From positions 89,389,435 through 89,453,434 of the forward strand of contig NC_058338.1 in NCBI RefSeq assembly GCF_905475395.1: DNA of 64,000 bases. Reading direction: 5' to 3'. The translations under genes and the position numbers were made by a program. This document shows, piece after piece, positions 1 through 11,912 of this stretch. Under the pieces are notes generated by a model. The model searched no databases. It had not been told where the DNA came from and saw only the letters and a list, made by a program, of their open reading frames with translations. This DNA comes from Chrysoperla carnea (Eukaryota; Arthropoda; Insecta; Neuroptera; Chrysopidae). Numbering within the stretch: the first letter of the stretch is position 1; each line of letters opens with the position of its first letter.

Positions 1-330
1 TCGTAAGCAAGGTTAAATTAAACCAGATTTCAAAAAATTTGGCATCGGGAAAATTTGGAGAAATTAAATCCGAAGTAATTTTGGAAGTATTTTTTTTACA
101 ATTATTGCTGAGATAACAATAAATTATCACCAAGTAATTCTGAATGAAATTTTGATATGACGTTAACATAGTTATCATAACCTTATTTCTTGACATTTGG
201 GCTATCCTCTTACGGATTACCACTTAGATTATGCCATATGGTCATGAAAACATTTTGAGGTTAATCTACCGAAAATTTTATTTGTAAATAGTATTTATTG
301 TTAATATTTAAGAATATTTTATATTGAAAA

Positions 331-2954
331 ATGAGTGTAGAAGTAGAAAATGTTGAAAATTTAAAAATATCCGAAAAAGTGGATAAAGATGATGATGGAG
401 ATGTTGTGGATCCATGGAATGTAACCAGTAAATCGGATAAAGGAATTGATTATGAAAAACTGATAAGTATGTTCAATTTCAAAATTAATTTATCTTGAAA
501 CCTTTTGTGGATGTTTACTTTTTACCGAGTGGCCTAAAAAAGTTTACAATAATTGCTTATTAAACGTTGTTCTATGTTTTTCAGAGCGATTTGGTAGTTC
601 GCCCATAGATACAGAATTACTAACACGTTTCGAAAAAGTCACAGGAAAACCAGTACATCATTTACTAAGAAGGGGTCTTGTATTTTCACATCGTGATATG
701 CACACTATATTAAATATGCATGAAACTGGTAAAAAATTCTTTCTATATACGGGTCGTGGTCCATCCTCGGGAGCGATGCATGTAGGTCATTTAATCCCAT
801 TCCAGTTTACGAAATGGTTACAAGAGGTATTTGATGTTCCATTAGTGATACAATTAACTGACGATGAAAAGTTCTTATGGAAAGATTTATCATTAGAAGA
901 AGCGAATAGATTAGCGTACGAGAATGCCAAAGATATTATTGCTATTGGATTTGATGTGAACAAAACATTTATATTTTCTGATTTAGATTTTATTGGGTAA
1001 ATATCTAATTATTAATTTACGATAAGGCTATTCGAACACAAGCGGGTCTCTAGCGTGAATACTTTTTAAGAAAAATTATCTGAAAAGATGGTTATTATCA
1101 TTACAAGTTGGTTGGGTTGAGTTTGTCGACTATAGATGAGTTGGTTGGGCTCTGTTTTTAGTCCTTGCGTTCAAAAATGGGACACTGTTACAGAAAACGG
1201 AAATATTTTATTCACGCTAAAGACCCGCTTGTGTACTAAAAGCCTCACCCATTAATTTATTAACACTAACTGGAAACACTAAAAAAATCCATTTCGATAA
1301 CACTTGAAACCGCTCTTCGAATAGGATTAACAATAGGGAATATTCATGAAATTTAAATTTGGTTCAAATATTTTTCTTCCGTAACTTTAATGACTGGACA
1401 TTTCAACTAAACCATTATTTTAGTAATTAATATCTTTTTAATTACTTAACATTAATTAATAAAAGTACAAATTCAGTGAGGGCATTTAAAAATTTCTAAA
1501 ACGGAAATTCCAATTTTTATACGGACTTGATATCAAAGTACGGCCTTGTCAAATTTGTTGACATACTGTATGATATTAATTAATTACATTTTATATGGTA
1601 TTTCATTAAATTATACTATTCTACGGCTTTTTATTAGAAAACTTAATAATAGCGAGTGTAAATTCTGTGTTGTAAATTCATTTTTTAAAGTGTAAATTAT
1701 ACTTTGAACTGTCAAAAATTGACAGATCACATACTTATACGTCATCAACAGAGAGCGCCAAAAAACTGCGTTTAAATATCTTAAAATTATAATGTATTTT
1801 AAATATTTTTTTAACGCTTAAATACAGCATTTTTAAGCAGTATTTATATTTTTTACTTTGTTATAACGGTGTAAACAATGAATTAAAAATATAAAAAAAA
1901 TACATGAATATTCCCTATTATCCAATCAAAATCAATTGTCAGATAGTGAATAGAGAATTTTATGCCCTTTCAAATGATGTATCACAAGGTAGGGGATGCC
2001 ATTTGAAATTTCAAAGTTAGTGTTGCTGGGAGTGAAGGGATGAAACCTAAAATTCTTTAGGTACCTTTTTTGAACTTCCCCTTCGATATCTTAACCGACG
2101 TTTTTTCACTCAAAACAATAATCATATCAGGTCAAAAGTTTTGATACTTGAGAAATGAACACTCTGTATATCTCCTATCATTGGCAGACTGTAATAAATT
2201 GTTTTATTTTTTCCTACCACTATCTGACAGTCTAAATTGAATGCATTACATTTATTGTCAAATTATTGTTAACAGACAATGTCCAGAATTCCATCGTAAC
2301 ATCCTTAAAATACAAAAACTTGTCACATTTAATCAAGTGAAAGGTATTTTTGGATTTGGTGATAGTGATGTTATCGGAAAAATAGCATTCCCTGCTATTC
2401 AAGCGGCTCCATCATTTTCATCATCATTTCCATTCATCTTTGGTAATGCTAAAATACCATGTTTAATACCATGTGCTATTGATCAAGATCCTTACTTCCG
2501 AATGACACGAGATGTTGCTCCTCGACTAGGATTCTTCAAACCGTGTTTATTACATGCACTGTTTGTTCCCGCATTACAAGGTCCTCAAACAAAAATGTCA
2601 GCAAGTGAATCAAATTCAGCAATATTTTTGACGGACACACCGAAACAGATAAAAAATAAAGTGAATAAACATGCTTTTTCTGGAGGACAACCGACACTAG
2701 AAGAACATCGGGAATTGGGTGGTAATTGCAATGTTGATATATCTTATCAGTATTTACGATTTTTCCTTGAAGACGATGAACGTTTAGAGCAAATTCGTAG
2801 TGATTATACGAGTGGAAAATTATTAACTGGTGAAATTAAGAAAATTCTAATTGAAACGTTACAACCAATTATTCATGAGCATCAAGAACGGCGTGCTAAA
2901 ATCACTGAAGATAAACTTAAAGAATTTTTCACAAAACGAAAATTAAATTTTTAA
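331..2954 (+). CDS. TrpRS: Cytoplasmic tryptophanyl-tRNA synthetase, complete, 3 exons
   Basis: This class I aminoacyl-tRNA synthetase charges tRNA-Trp with tryptophan using ATP in the cytosol. The exons are 331-466, 585-996 and 2276-2954. All junctions are GT-AG (gtatgt/ttttcag, gtaaat/gttaacag), the phases match, and the joined product is 408 residues. The ATG at 331 opens the frame in exon 1. The class I signature reads HVGH at about residues 111-114 inside [13 protein letters not shown], and the second signature is KMSAS at about 289-293. Highly conserved blocks such as [12 protein letters not shown] and [18 protein letters not shown] match the eukaryotic cytoplasmic enzyme. There is no N-terminal WHEP domain, as is usual in insects, only a short acidic leader. 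Intron 2 (997-2275) is filled with MITEs. I see no break, and the gene looks functional. Confidence 0.96.
1036..1234. mobile_element. Short TIR element (MITE) in TrpRS intron 2
   Basis: The ends are inverted repeats of about 26 bp with one mismatch. The left begins ACACAAGCGGGTCTC at 1036 and the right ends GAGACCCGCTTGTGT-like (aaagacccgcttgtgt) at 1234. The 199-bp body has no open frame. The superfamily is not resolved because no clear target duplication is visible. Confidence 0.7.
1332..1919. mobile_element. GGGAATATTCATG-TIR MITE (family A), copy 1
   Basis: This 588-bp element starts AATAGGGAATATTCATG and ends with the exact reverse complement. It has no coding capacity. Close relatives lie at 42146-42735 (590 bp), 59405-59850 (internally deleted) and 7930-8231 (truncated, reverse). 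The shared interior includes a segment reading cagagagcgccaaaaa. It sits within TrpRS intron 2. Confidence 0.85.
1940..2180. repeat. Fragment of ATACAGTGTGTTCATT-type element (family Q)
   Basis: This stretch matches the right part of the complete element at 59066-59404, including the shared block gccatttgaaatttcaaa and the end gaatgaacac-ctgtatat. The left terminal repeat is missing. It lies directly downstream of the family A MITE in TrpRS intron 2 and extends to within about 100 bp of the 3' splice site. Confidence 0.6.
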
Positions 2955-3961
2955 CGTTAAATGAAAATTATTATTTTTTAAATTAATTTATTTCAATGCT
3001 TTTACAAGTGCTCATGGTATTTATTTTTAACGAAAGAGGAGATATATGGCACAAAGATTTGTATTGAAGGCCAAATTTTGGAAAATTGACCGAATTCACT
3101 ATGAATTTTATAGGACGGGTGAAATGGTTTATCTGTTAAGCATATTTTTTCTTTTAAAATACCGAATACTAAATAGTATATTACTTTAATAGTAATTTGT
3201 CACTGAATTTCTACAACGAATTATCACAACTTACCATGGATCACATGCTCTTTCATATGCATTTTTGAAAATAGAATGAGCACCCGTACACGCTTAAATT
3301 AATATTGTAGCTTTGTTATCGTATCAATTTTTATGAAACTTTGGATTATCATTGTTAATAATGAAAGCGTGTAATGTTTGGTAAATCTTGATGCAATAAT
3401 TAAGCTCTGGATGATGGCCAGGTTATGAACTAAGTATTTAGAATTTGTAATTTAAGTTTTGCAATAAACGTAATAAAAGAAATTTTATTTTATTTATTTC
3501 TTAATCTGTATAGATGGTTTTCGATCCAATTTCAGGAATATTATACAACAAAGCCAAATGAAAAAGAGTTTAAAAGTTCATCTTAAAAATTTCCGAGATC
3601 TGGACTTTTTTAATAAAAATAATAAATATTAAACAGTCGCTCAAAACATTACAATGTGAACCTACAGATTAATTCTGTAGCTACCGTAAAAACATTAAAC
3701 TACTCTTCACCTGAATGTACGGTCATCTACTGATTAAAGACAAACGTTTGACGCATGCTTAATTTCCCTTTTTATATTTTCAATTTTTTTCTGTAATTTT
3801 GTTACCTTTATTAACTCCTGATGCAAAAAGACGGGTTCCATAATTGTGCAGGGGTTATGTCTGTGGCATCGTAGCACCTGAATGGATGAACCAATTTTAA
3901 TTTTTTGTTTGTTGAAAGTTCTTAACGGTTTTTGCAGGAAAGCCTATACCACTATTTTCTT
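2955..3961. other. TrpRS 3' UTR and intergenic DNA
   Basis: This AT-rich stretch carries no convincing exon or repeat apart from the possible polyadenylation signal. Confidence 0.5.
3463..3468 (+). terminator. Candidate polyadenylation signal of TrpRS
   Basis: An AATAAA hexamer lies about 510 bp past the stop codon. I saw no earlier AATAAA after the stop. Use is inferred only. Confidence 0.35.
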
Positions 3962-4122
3962 AATTATAAATTATCTTTATTTTGATACTAATTTCGATTG
4001 GTTAACAGATCGGTTTAGTTACCTATATGGCCTTAGCTGAACATACCGTATGTCAAAATAGGTAACTGTACCGATCTGTTAACCAATCGAAATTGGTATC
4101 AGAAGCAAGATACTTTAATTAC
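3962..4122. repeat. Foldback (hairpin) element
   Basis: Two arms of about 60 bp are inverted copies: tttcgattggttaacagatc near 3992 and gatctgttaaccaatcgaaa near 4072. They are separated by about 30 bp. A related half-arm (ttggtatcagaag-aagata-tttaattacg) recurs near 29980-30030. Confidence 0.75.
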
Positions 4123-4238
4123 GAAAATAATGATAAAGGATTTCCAACGAAAATTGTTATGAAAAAATTGAACTCTTTTCGATAAACAAACTATCACTGG
4201 TGTTTTGATATCAATCAATAATCAGAAAATCTGATTAT

Positions 4239-4240
<2 letters not shown>

Positions 4241-4277
<37 letters not shown>
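4241..4277. repeat. (AT)n microsatellite
   Basis: An uninterrupted AT dinucleotide run of about 37 bp lies immediately upstream of the recognisable part of the Penelope-like fossil. Confidence 0.9.
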
Positions 4278-4280
<3 letters not shown>

Positions 4281-5499
4281 TGATATAAATAACAAATTGA
4301 AGTATAGCATTTATACAAAACCAACAACTACGGATGTAGTTATTCCAAATTCTTCATTTCAATCATGGTCTGTCCTTAAACAGTTACGTATACCGACTTT
4401 TACATATTCCTTTAGATAATCAAAATTATAAAAAAGAATTAAATATCATCAAATTTATTGCAAGTAAAAACGGATACAACCCTAAAATTATAAACAAATT
4501 AGTAGAAAAAAAAATAGAAAAAATAGTTTTGAAATATGGTTATCTTATATATATAGGAGACTTTCTATAGATATAGATAGTCACTCATCACGATATCTCT
4601 GGAACTATAAGACCTAGAGACTTGAAATTTGGCAGGAATATTCCTTTTGCCAAGTAAAGGTCAGCTAAGAACGGATTTTACGAAATTCCACCCACAAGGG
4701 GGGTTGCGGGGGTGTTCATGAATAAAAAATTCATATTTTTCAATTATGGCTTTTAATAGTTCAAAACTTGGTCAGAATGTTTTAAATTACATTTAGAAAT
4801 TTTTTTCACCTTCGGAGGGTAGAAAGGTGTAGCGAGAAAGTGGGAAGGAAATATCGAATATTTACAAATATACCTAAGTGGGGTATCAAATAAAAGAGCA
4901 TGACGTGTACATTACAAAACTGTTATCCAACGCAAGGAAATGTGGAGGGAGGGGTGCAAGTGGGGATGTTGCCCAGCAAAGCGGGTAGTTCCCAGCTATA
5001 GTATATAAATGATACAAACAAAGAAAACAATTGGGTCTCTCTACCGTATACAAGTTTTGGATCGAAAATTGGGACTTTATTCAAAAAATAAAATTACAAG
5101 ATTATATTTTCAATTCATTTAACGTTATCAAAATTATTAGTAAATAATAAAAAAAAAACTTCAAGTTAAAAAAAGATAAAGAAAATTCAAGTATTTACCA
5201 AATTAACTGTGCAGAATGTCCCGTTAGGTATGTAGGGCAATCGGGTCGCGCACTCAAAGAAAGAATTAATAGAGGAACATATAGTGCATCTATTCGACTA
5301 AAAAACATTGGTGCAACAGCTTTTTCAAACCATTGTATTCTAAATGCCCATAAATTTGAAAATAAATTCAAAATTTTACACACATGCGAGAAAGTTAAGC
5401 TTATGAACGTTTTAGAAGGGTTAAAATTTGGAAAAATTAAAAAACAACGTGTAACGATAAAAAGGATGTATTTACGACCTCCTATTTTGAGTCAATAAA
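4278..5499 (+). mobile_element. Penelope-like retroelement fossil (RT tail plus GIY-YIG endonuclease), interrupted
   Basis: Translating the plus strand piecewise gives Penelope-like element features in order. A segment at about 4297-4350 reads YSIYTKPTTTDVVIP, typical of the post-RT region. After a frameshift near 4390, RLLHIPL...NIIKFIASKNGYNP follows to about 4530. Unrelated repeat DNA occupies about 4540-5060. Then 5066-5499 carries a linker and a GIY-YIG-type domain: IYQINCAEC, YVGQSGR and, after a gap, FSNHCILNAH and LMNVLEG. One internal stop lies near 5094. Penelope elements copy RNA by target-primed reverse transcription and use GIY-YIG to nick DNA. The RT core is absent, so this copy is dead. 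The family call rests on motifs only. Confidence 0.75.
4540..5060. repeat. Insertion of a different repeat inside the Penelope fossil
   Basis: Between the two Penelope-like coding pieces lies DNA with no matching frame. It has a block beginning cactcatcacgatatctctgg and a GGGGTTGCGGGGGTG-type stretch. I interpret it as a later insertion. Its termini are not clear. Confidence 0.45.
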
Positions 5500-5805
5500 T
5501 TTCAAATAATAATTTTCTTTAAATTTTATTCCAGTTTCCAAGGTAATCATACGTCAAAAAATTTTATAAAACCATGGTATTCATTTTGTTATATTTATCA
5601 TAAACAAATTGTGTTTAAATTAGATTGAATCTCTTGAGAATGAACGCAAGTTCGAAAATTTTGAGATCAAATAAAAAAATTTGTAGCCATACACTAATAA
5701 TAAAATTATTTTTTATTATTTTAATTATTCATTATAATATATGTAGTAGGTACTACCAAAAACTGAATACTTAAACCGAATTATTAAAAGAATTAAGTTG
5801 GTTTT

Positions 5806-6475
5806 GAAGGATCTTTACTAGTATGCAAGATATTAATGTTTGAAATTCCTAATTAAGCAAAGAGATTACATATAAGACTTTGATTTAATTGCTTAACGAT
5901 GTTCCAGCATGGTATTTGCAGTTTCTATGTTAAAGCAATGGTACAATTTTTTTTTCGACAGAATTTAACGAAAAATTAAATTTAAGAATTTAATAATGCT
6001 TACTATTAATTCCCAAAGTTTCAGAAATTTTGACCGTTTAAAATGGGAAATAATTATGCCAACGTCCCAATTTCGATCAATTTACGTCAAAATTAATATC
6101 TCGAAAGTGAAAATTAATTTCTAAATTTTTTTTTTAGAATTGTATTGTATAAACATTTTTTTCTACTTTTTCTTCAATATATAATAATATCATAAAAAAT
6201 AGTTGGAGAGACCGGACATTTTACATGATTTAAATGGGACATGACCCTCAAAATCGCGAACTTTGTCTTTAAATATCTCGCGATCTAAACGGTCAAAAAT
6301 TATGAAATTTTAGGAATTCATAAATAAAGCTATTATAAACCCGAGAAAAAAAATTCGGCCAAATCTGTCGAAAAGTGATTTCATGCTGGTACTACCTTAA
6401 CTTCTTCGTTTCTTAATCAATTTTAATTTCAAATTTTACCATGGTATGAAGTCCAGTTTTAAATTTTTATGTGTA
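5806..6475. repeat. Dispersed non-coding repeat (family P), copy 1
   Basis: Blocks such as cctaattaagcaaagag, agcatggtat and aacttcttcgtttcttaatc recur in the same order at 13073-13325. The two copies are diverged and the ends are not defined. Confidence 0.55.
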
Positions 6476-7600
6476 ATATAGCCAATTCGATATCAGGATT
6501 ATCCCCTTTTGTAAAACTAGTAGATACGCCGTATTCAGACAGATTTTTTAGGTATAGGCAACTGTTGTTACATACTTGTATAGATCGCATTTCTAAATTC
6601 TAATAGAAACTATATTAATGGGATATTATATCAATAAGATAATAAAACAAACGTTTTATAATTATTTATTTAAACAATAAAGGAACAAAGTTTATTTTAA
6701 ATAAGAACGTATATTTGCATATTTTTAGAAATCTCAATTAACTACGTTACTGTAAAAAAAGCGTACATTTATATTTATCACACATAATTCAAATTAAAGA
6801 AATGTAAACATTACTTCTTGAATAAAATAAACATTTCTTTTAAAATTAACCATATGGCATTTAAAAATATTGGTAAAAATGTAATAATATGATATTTACA
6901 TATTGAGGGACACCAAAAATGTGGAGAGAAATAATTAATTAATATTTTCATGGTCTTCGAAAAATGTGAGGGACTTACATAATTTTTGTTATTCAGTAAC
7001 CTTCCACGAATACTTTGAAGCGAATTCTATTTATGGCTAAGCCCTTTTCCTAGCTATGTTAACTTAATCGTAAAACGAACGAAAATTGGAATACTTAATA
7101 TTTATTGTTATATTCAAAGAGGAAGGGTTTCAATAGATTTCGGTTAGTAAATTTAAAATAAGCATACAAAAATTTTTGGGCTTATTTGAATCCCGCGATA
7201 TTGAATATATCCCGCTATATTGAATAATTTGGGCAGGGACGTATCGAGGCTACATAGCGCCGTTGGCAAACTTGGGGAGAGTAGCCATAATCATGTCATT
7301 TTACCTTAAAGAGTCAGTACATTTAATTGATAAAATTTTAAAATTTATTCAAATGGGAGAGTATCAAAGTAAAATATTGATTTCTCTCTACGCTTCCGAA
7401 CATATTTTTAAGGAACCAATTACTCTTCAGAATGATACTGGGGTATTTTGCATAAGGAAATGATTAATCTCCAAAATCAAAATTTTGTTGATAATAAATA
7501 AAGTAGGTAAATAATACAGAGTAATACAAACAAAATTGGATTAAAATTGTAATTATTATTAATATATTCGCTATTCTATAAAATGTATCAAAAAAGTAAG
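6476..7600. other. AT-rich intergenic DNA without recognised features
   Basis: I see no supported gene here. The open frame at 7263-7463 lacks splice context or family likeness. Confidence 0.5.
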
Positions 7601-8700
7601 ATTTTGGCAATTTTGACAAACCAAGTATGTAATCCTACTAAATTTGGGTCATACTTTTCAAATTTGTGATCAAAATTCACTAAGCTCTAATGGGTTTCAA
7701 GAATGTGAAGTCCTGACCCCGGAATTAAGCACATAAGTGATAGCTACCGAAAACTGACATCACAGCTGAAAAGAATTATCCAAAATCAGTGGGTTTAAAA
7801 AACAATTCCAATAAGATCGGATCAAATTTGCATATGTTTTCAAAAAATTTTTGTAACTTGATGACATTATCAGAATTCAAAAAATTTAATTTTGCTCTAT
7901 CACATCCAAATTTTATCCAATTTTGATAAACCGTAGAATAATATAACTCAATGTAATATCATATAAAATGTAAGTAATGAATACCATACAGTATGTCAAC
8001 AAATTTGACAAGCCAGTACTGTGATGTCACGTCCGTATAAAAATTTGAATTTTCGTTTTAGAAATTTTTAAATGCCCTCACTGAATTTGTACTTTTATTA
8101 ATTAATTTTAAGTAATTAAAAATATATTAATTACTAAAATAATGGTTTAGTTGAAATGTCCAGTCATTCATTCAATAAAGTTACGGAAGAAAAGTATTTG
8201 AACTAAATTTAAATTTCATGAATATTCAACCTAGTTCTAATAGGTTTCAAGAATCAAGAGTCCTGGTTCCGGAAATAAGCATATTAGTGATAGCTAGCAA
8301 AAAACTGACAACATATTTAAAAAGAATGACCCAAAATTAGTGGGTTTCAAAAAAAATTCCAATAAAATCGGATAAAATTTCCCTGTGTTTTCAAAAATTC
8401 GAATTTTTTAACTTCATGACGTCATCCAATTTTTAAAAATAAAGTATGTAATCCTACTAAATTTGGGCCATACTTTTCAAATTTGTGAGCAAAATTATCC
8501 TCGTTCTAATAGATTTCAAGAATGTGGACTCCTGGTTCCAGAATTAAGCACATAAGTGATAGCTAGCGAAAAACTGACATTACAGCTGAAAAGAATGACC
8601 CAAAATTTATGGGTTCCAAAAAAATTCCCATAAGATCGGAAGAAGTTCGCAATTTTGCTCTGTCATTTTTGGATGAAAAATTGGATATTTACTTTATTTG
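7600..8700. repeat. Tandem array of a ~280-bp repeat (family B), split by a MITE
   Basis: Three diverged units occur near 7600-7935, 8228-8450 and 8440-8700. Each contains gtttcaagaatg(t), ggaattaagcacataagtg and gctagcgaaaaactgac, followed by aattccaataagatcgg. Units 1 and 2 are separated by a truncated family A MITE. The same units in opposite orientation occur at 18560-19080. Confidence 0.8.
7930..8231. mobile_element. Truncated family A MITE inside the family B array
   Basis: The reverse complement matches copy 1 from its GAATATTCATG end through to ctacgg. The distal half is missing and the GGG of the terminus is mutated. This shows the MITE arrived after the B array formed. Confidence 0.75.
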
Positions 8701-9603
8701 CTTGTGAGCTATAGCGTAAAATTACAAATAAATATTTAGTTTTGAACAATTTTTAAATTTCGATACATTAAGAGAAGACGTGAAGAGAAAGATGATCAGC
8801 AAAAATGACTGGTCATGGTAAAAATATTATTGTTGTACATTTTCTCAACACTTTTCAGTTCATTCTGTATTTACCACTTAAATATTATTTTAAATGGTAA
8901 TAAATAATAATACTGTAAAGTATCTAATAAAATGGTATAATATAGATATCGTTTGTCTTATAACAAATACTTCGTACTCAATGCTCAACGTCGAAATCAA
9001 ATATAAACATCCACACTGTGCCCTGTGAGGCTGTGGTATTCTAATAAAGTTGTTTATTTTTATTTCCTGCATATATGTGTGAGTGATTTAACCATATTTA
9101 AAAACTAACATATGTATTTTAGTTATAAAACACATATTATAAGTGTATACGTTTTCTTAAAAATTAGATCATTTAATTATTATCATCAGGCGTTCTTCGC
9201 AGCTTTACGCACGTTACATTACATTATTATCTAATTGATTATCTTTTGTGAAACTTCTGTTATTGGAGCTTGTGGAGCTATTTTTTATATACATGTTAAT
9301 ACAGAAATGTAAAAACGATTGGCTATCCATGTATAATAAAAAAAATTTTACGATTTCGATTTGCACACTTTTAGAATTTTAAAAATCATTCTATGAAACT
9401 GTGTCTGTTGGCTTCTTTGACCTTCTTTCATTTTATTAACGCGATTTTTTAATCAGATATAGTTTAAGGACCAGAAAGTACCACAGACTATTTTTATTCA
9501 AAAAAATGACCCAGTCTTCGAGAAAATTATTTTTATAATTTAAAATTAATCTTTATATGACAATGAAAGAGGTAGATATTTAAATTGTAAATTATAATAT
9601 TAT
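8701..9603. other. AT-rich intergenic DNA without recognised features
   Basis: No exon-like segment, RNA gene or repeat could be supported. Confidence 0.5.
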
Positions 9604-9950
9604 AAACTAGCTCGACTGCTCCTGTAGTTACCGTAGCCCGTGGCTAAAAACAACAAACAACAAATTTTGTAGAAAAGTAATGAAAAAAATCAAATATCTT
9701 AAATAAATATTAGAAGAACATTTATAATAAATAGTAATTATATATCTAGAGTATTAGGAGAGCATCTGTAAAAAGTAGCATGTTTGCCTAATAAATTTAT
9801 TTAAATTTATGATATTTTTTCGTTCAAATTATTTTTCTAGAGTGTTTTTTTCCTAAGCGGTAAATTTTAGAACTGAATGAATTTGATAATGGAATAAAGA
9901 AGAGTAGGACAGAAAAAACTTGCTAGAGTAATAATACCTATGTAAGATAA
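9604..9950. repeat. Dispersed repeat starting ctagctcgac (family O), copy 1
   Basis: The block actagctcgac...cgtagcccgtggctaaaaaca resembles 15318-15640 (ctagctcgacccgtgaggaa...cccgtagctaaaaacag). Both are followed by a similar cctaagcggta / cctaagcagta block. Family unknown. Confidence 0.55.
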
Positions 9951-10452
9951 TTTGAGTGACTAGCGCATCCACTGCCATTTGGTACTTAGTGGCAACTACT
10001 CCTCTTTGTTTCCAACATCAAATAGGCTTCTAGATTTAAGTTAAAAGTTTATAAATTTAATTATAGAGTAATTCATTTTTCTCCTTTTTCCTCATAGGGT
10101 TAAAATTAATTGGTGTAATTGATACCTTAAAGTATTCACGTGCCTTTCGATTGGTAGTCAATTTTAAGCTACTTTAATCCTTTCATCACTTGTAAACTCT
10201 TAATTCCAACTTTGCTAAATTCTAAATTGATTTAAATTAAATATGGCTGAGCTGATAAAATTGTAGTAGTCTCAAAAAATGGGGAAATATTGTTTCAACA
10301 TAATAGACACGATGAAACATTGAAAATTTTCTATTTTTAAGTTTTCTAACTTCTTATTATTACTACTTACCCCTTTAAAGTCACGACTTTGTTGTAATTT
10401 GATCACGATTTATTATTGGAGTTTTATTAGTAGAGTGAAATTACGCCTTGTG

Positions 10453-11912
10453 TATGGATTAAAAGTTCGAGCAGCGAAACTTTGGGGTTTTTCTTTTCAC
10501 ATCAAAATAAGTATTTTTTGAAATTTTTTACTTTCCCGGAGTGGTGCAACATGTTTAAAAAACAAAATGGCGTCAAAAATATTCGATTGATTTTAATGAA
10601 ACTAATATCAATAGTAGGTTTTATTACTTACAACTTTCGGTTAAAATTTTAGCGAAATCCGTTAAATAGTTCGGCCAAAATTTCCAATTTAGGGAATTGT
10701 TTAAAATGGCTGCCATTTTATGCCATTTTGTCCTACGAGGTTAAATTTTTTTTTTAATTGTATCATTTTTAATTATCTTTCGATTTTATAATAAGTGGCT
10801 TACCCGTAAAATGACTCCTTGATCCATATTTTTGCGAAAAACGTAAAATTTAACACTTTCTGGAAATAATTGTTTGGGGGGTGTATGGACTGGCTTTGGG
10901 GGGTGTTTTTTGCTTTGGCATAAGAAAACTATTTTTAAAAGAGGTCTATATGGTTTAAAGCAAAATTTTTCAGTTTTAACCCCCACGCTGTAAGGGGGAA
11001 GGGGTGTATGAAATAAATGTATCTTAAAAGATTTTAAAAAGAGGTCAAAATAGTTTAAAATGCTAAAGTAACCCAAAATTTTAGATGCTTTTATTAATTT
11101 TAAACTATTTTGACCTCTTTTTAAAATCTTTTAAGATACATTTATTTCATACACCCCTTCCCCCTTACAGCGCGGGGGTTAAAACTGAAAAATTTTGCTT
11201 TAAACCATATAGACCTCTTTTAAAAATAGTTTTCTTATGCCAAAGCAAAAAACACCCCCCAAAGCCAGTCCATACACCCCCCAAACAATTATTTCCAGAA
11301 AGTGTTAAATTTTACGTTTTTCGCAAAAATATGGATCAAGGAGTCATTTTACGGGTAAGCCACTTATTATAAAATCGAAAGATAATTAAAAATGATACAA
11401 TTAAAAAAAAAATTTAACCTCGTAGGACAAAATGGCATAAAATGGCAGCCATTTTAAACAATTCCCTAAATTGGAAATTTTGGCCGAACTATTTAACGGA
11501 TTTCGCTAAAATTTTAACCGAAAGTTGTAAGTAATAAAACCTACTATTGATATTAGTTTCATTAAAATAAATCGAATATTTTTCAAGTTATAGACAAATG
11601 AACTGTTTCACCATATGTATGTATACATATATATATAACTGGGAGGGGAAGGAACGAAACCCCACCAAAAAATTATGAGGAGTAGTTCTTAACATGGACT
11701 ACAAACCTACCAAATTTGGATATGCACCGATGTGTCCTTTTGCGAATATAAAATAAAAACGATAAAATTTCTGAAAAAAATTTCATTTTTGACGCCATTT
11801 TGTTTTTTAAACATGTTGCACCACTCCGGGAAAGTAAAAAATTTCAAAAAATACTTATTTTGATGTGAAAAGAAAAACCCCAAAGTTTCGCTTCTCGAAC
11901 TTTTAATCCATA
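10453..11912. repeat. 1.46-kb near-perfect palindrome (foldback element)
   Basis: The left arm 10453-11060 is the inverted copy of 11098-11912 around a 37-bp spacer. Inner arms of about 480 bp differ at only a couple of positions by eye (for example cacgctg versus cgcgctg). Outer arms of 128 bp also match with few changes. The right arm has 207 extra bp (11578-11784) flanked by ATTTTT microhomology, consistent with a deletion from the left arm. No transposase frame is seen. Open frames in the arms are mirror images of each other. Confidence 0.93.

Noticed and set aside
5195-5383. 62-codon minus-strand open frame
   Set aside because: It is the complement of the Penelope GIY-YIG coding strand.
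10786-11372. Two open frames of 95-96 codons on opposite strands with identical C-terminal sequences
   Set aside because: They are mirror translations of the palindrome arms, not genes. The duplication explains their identity.
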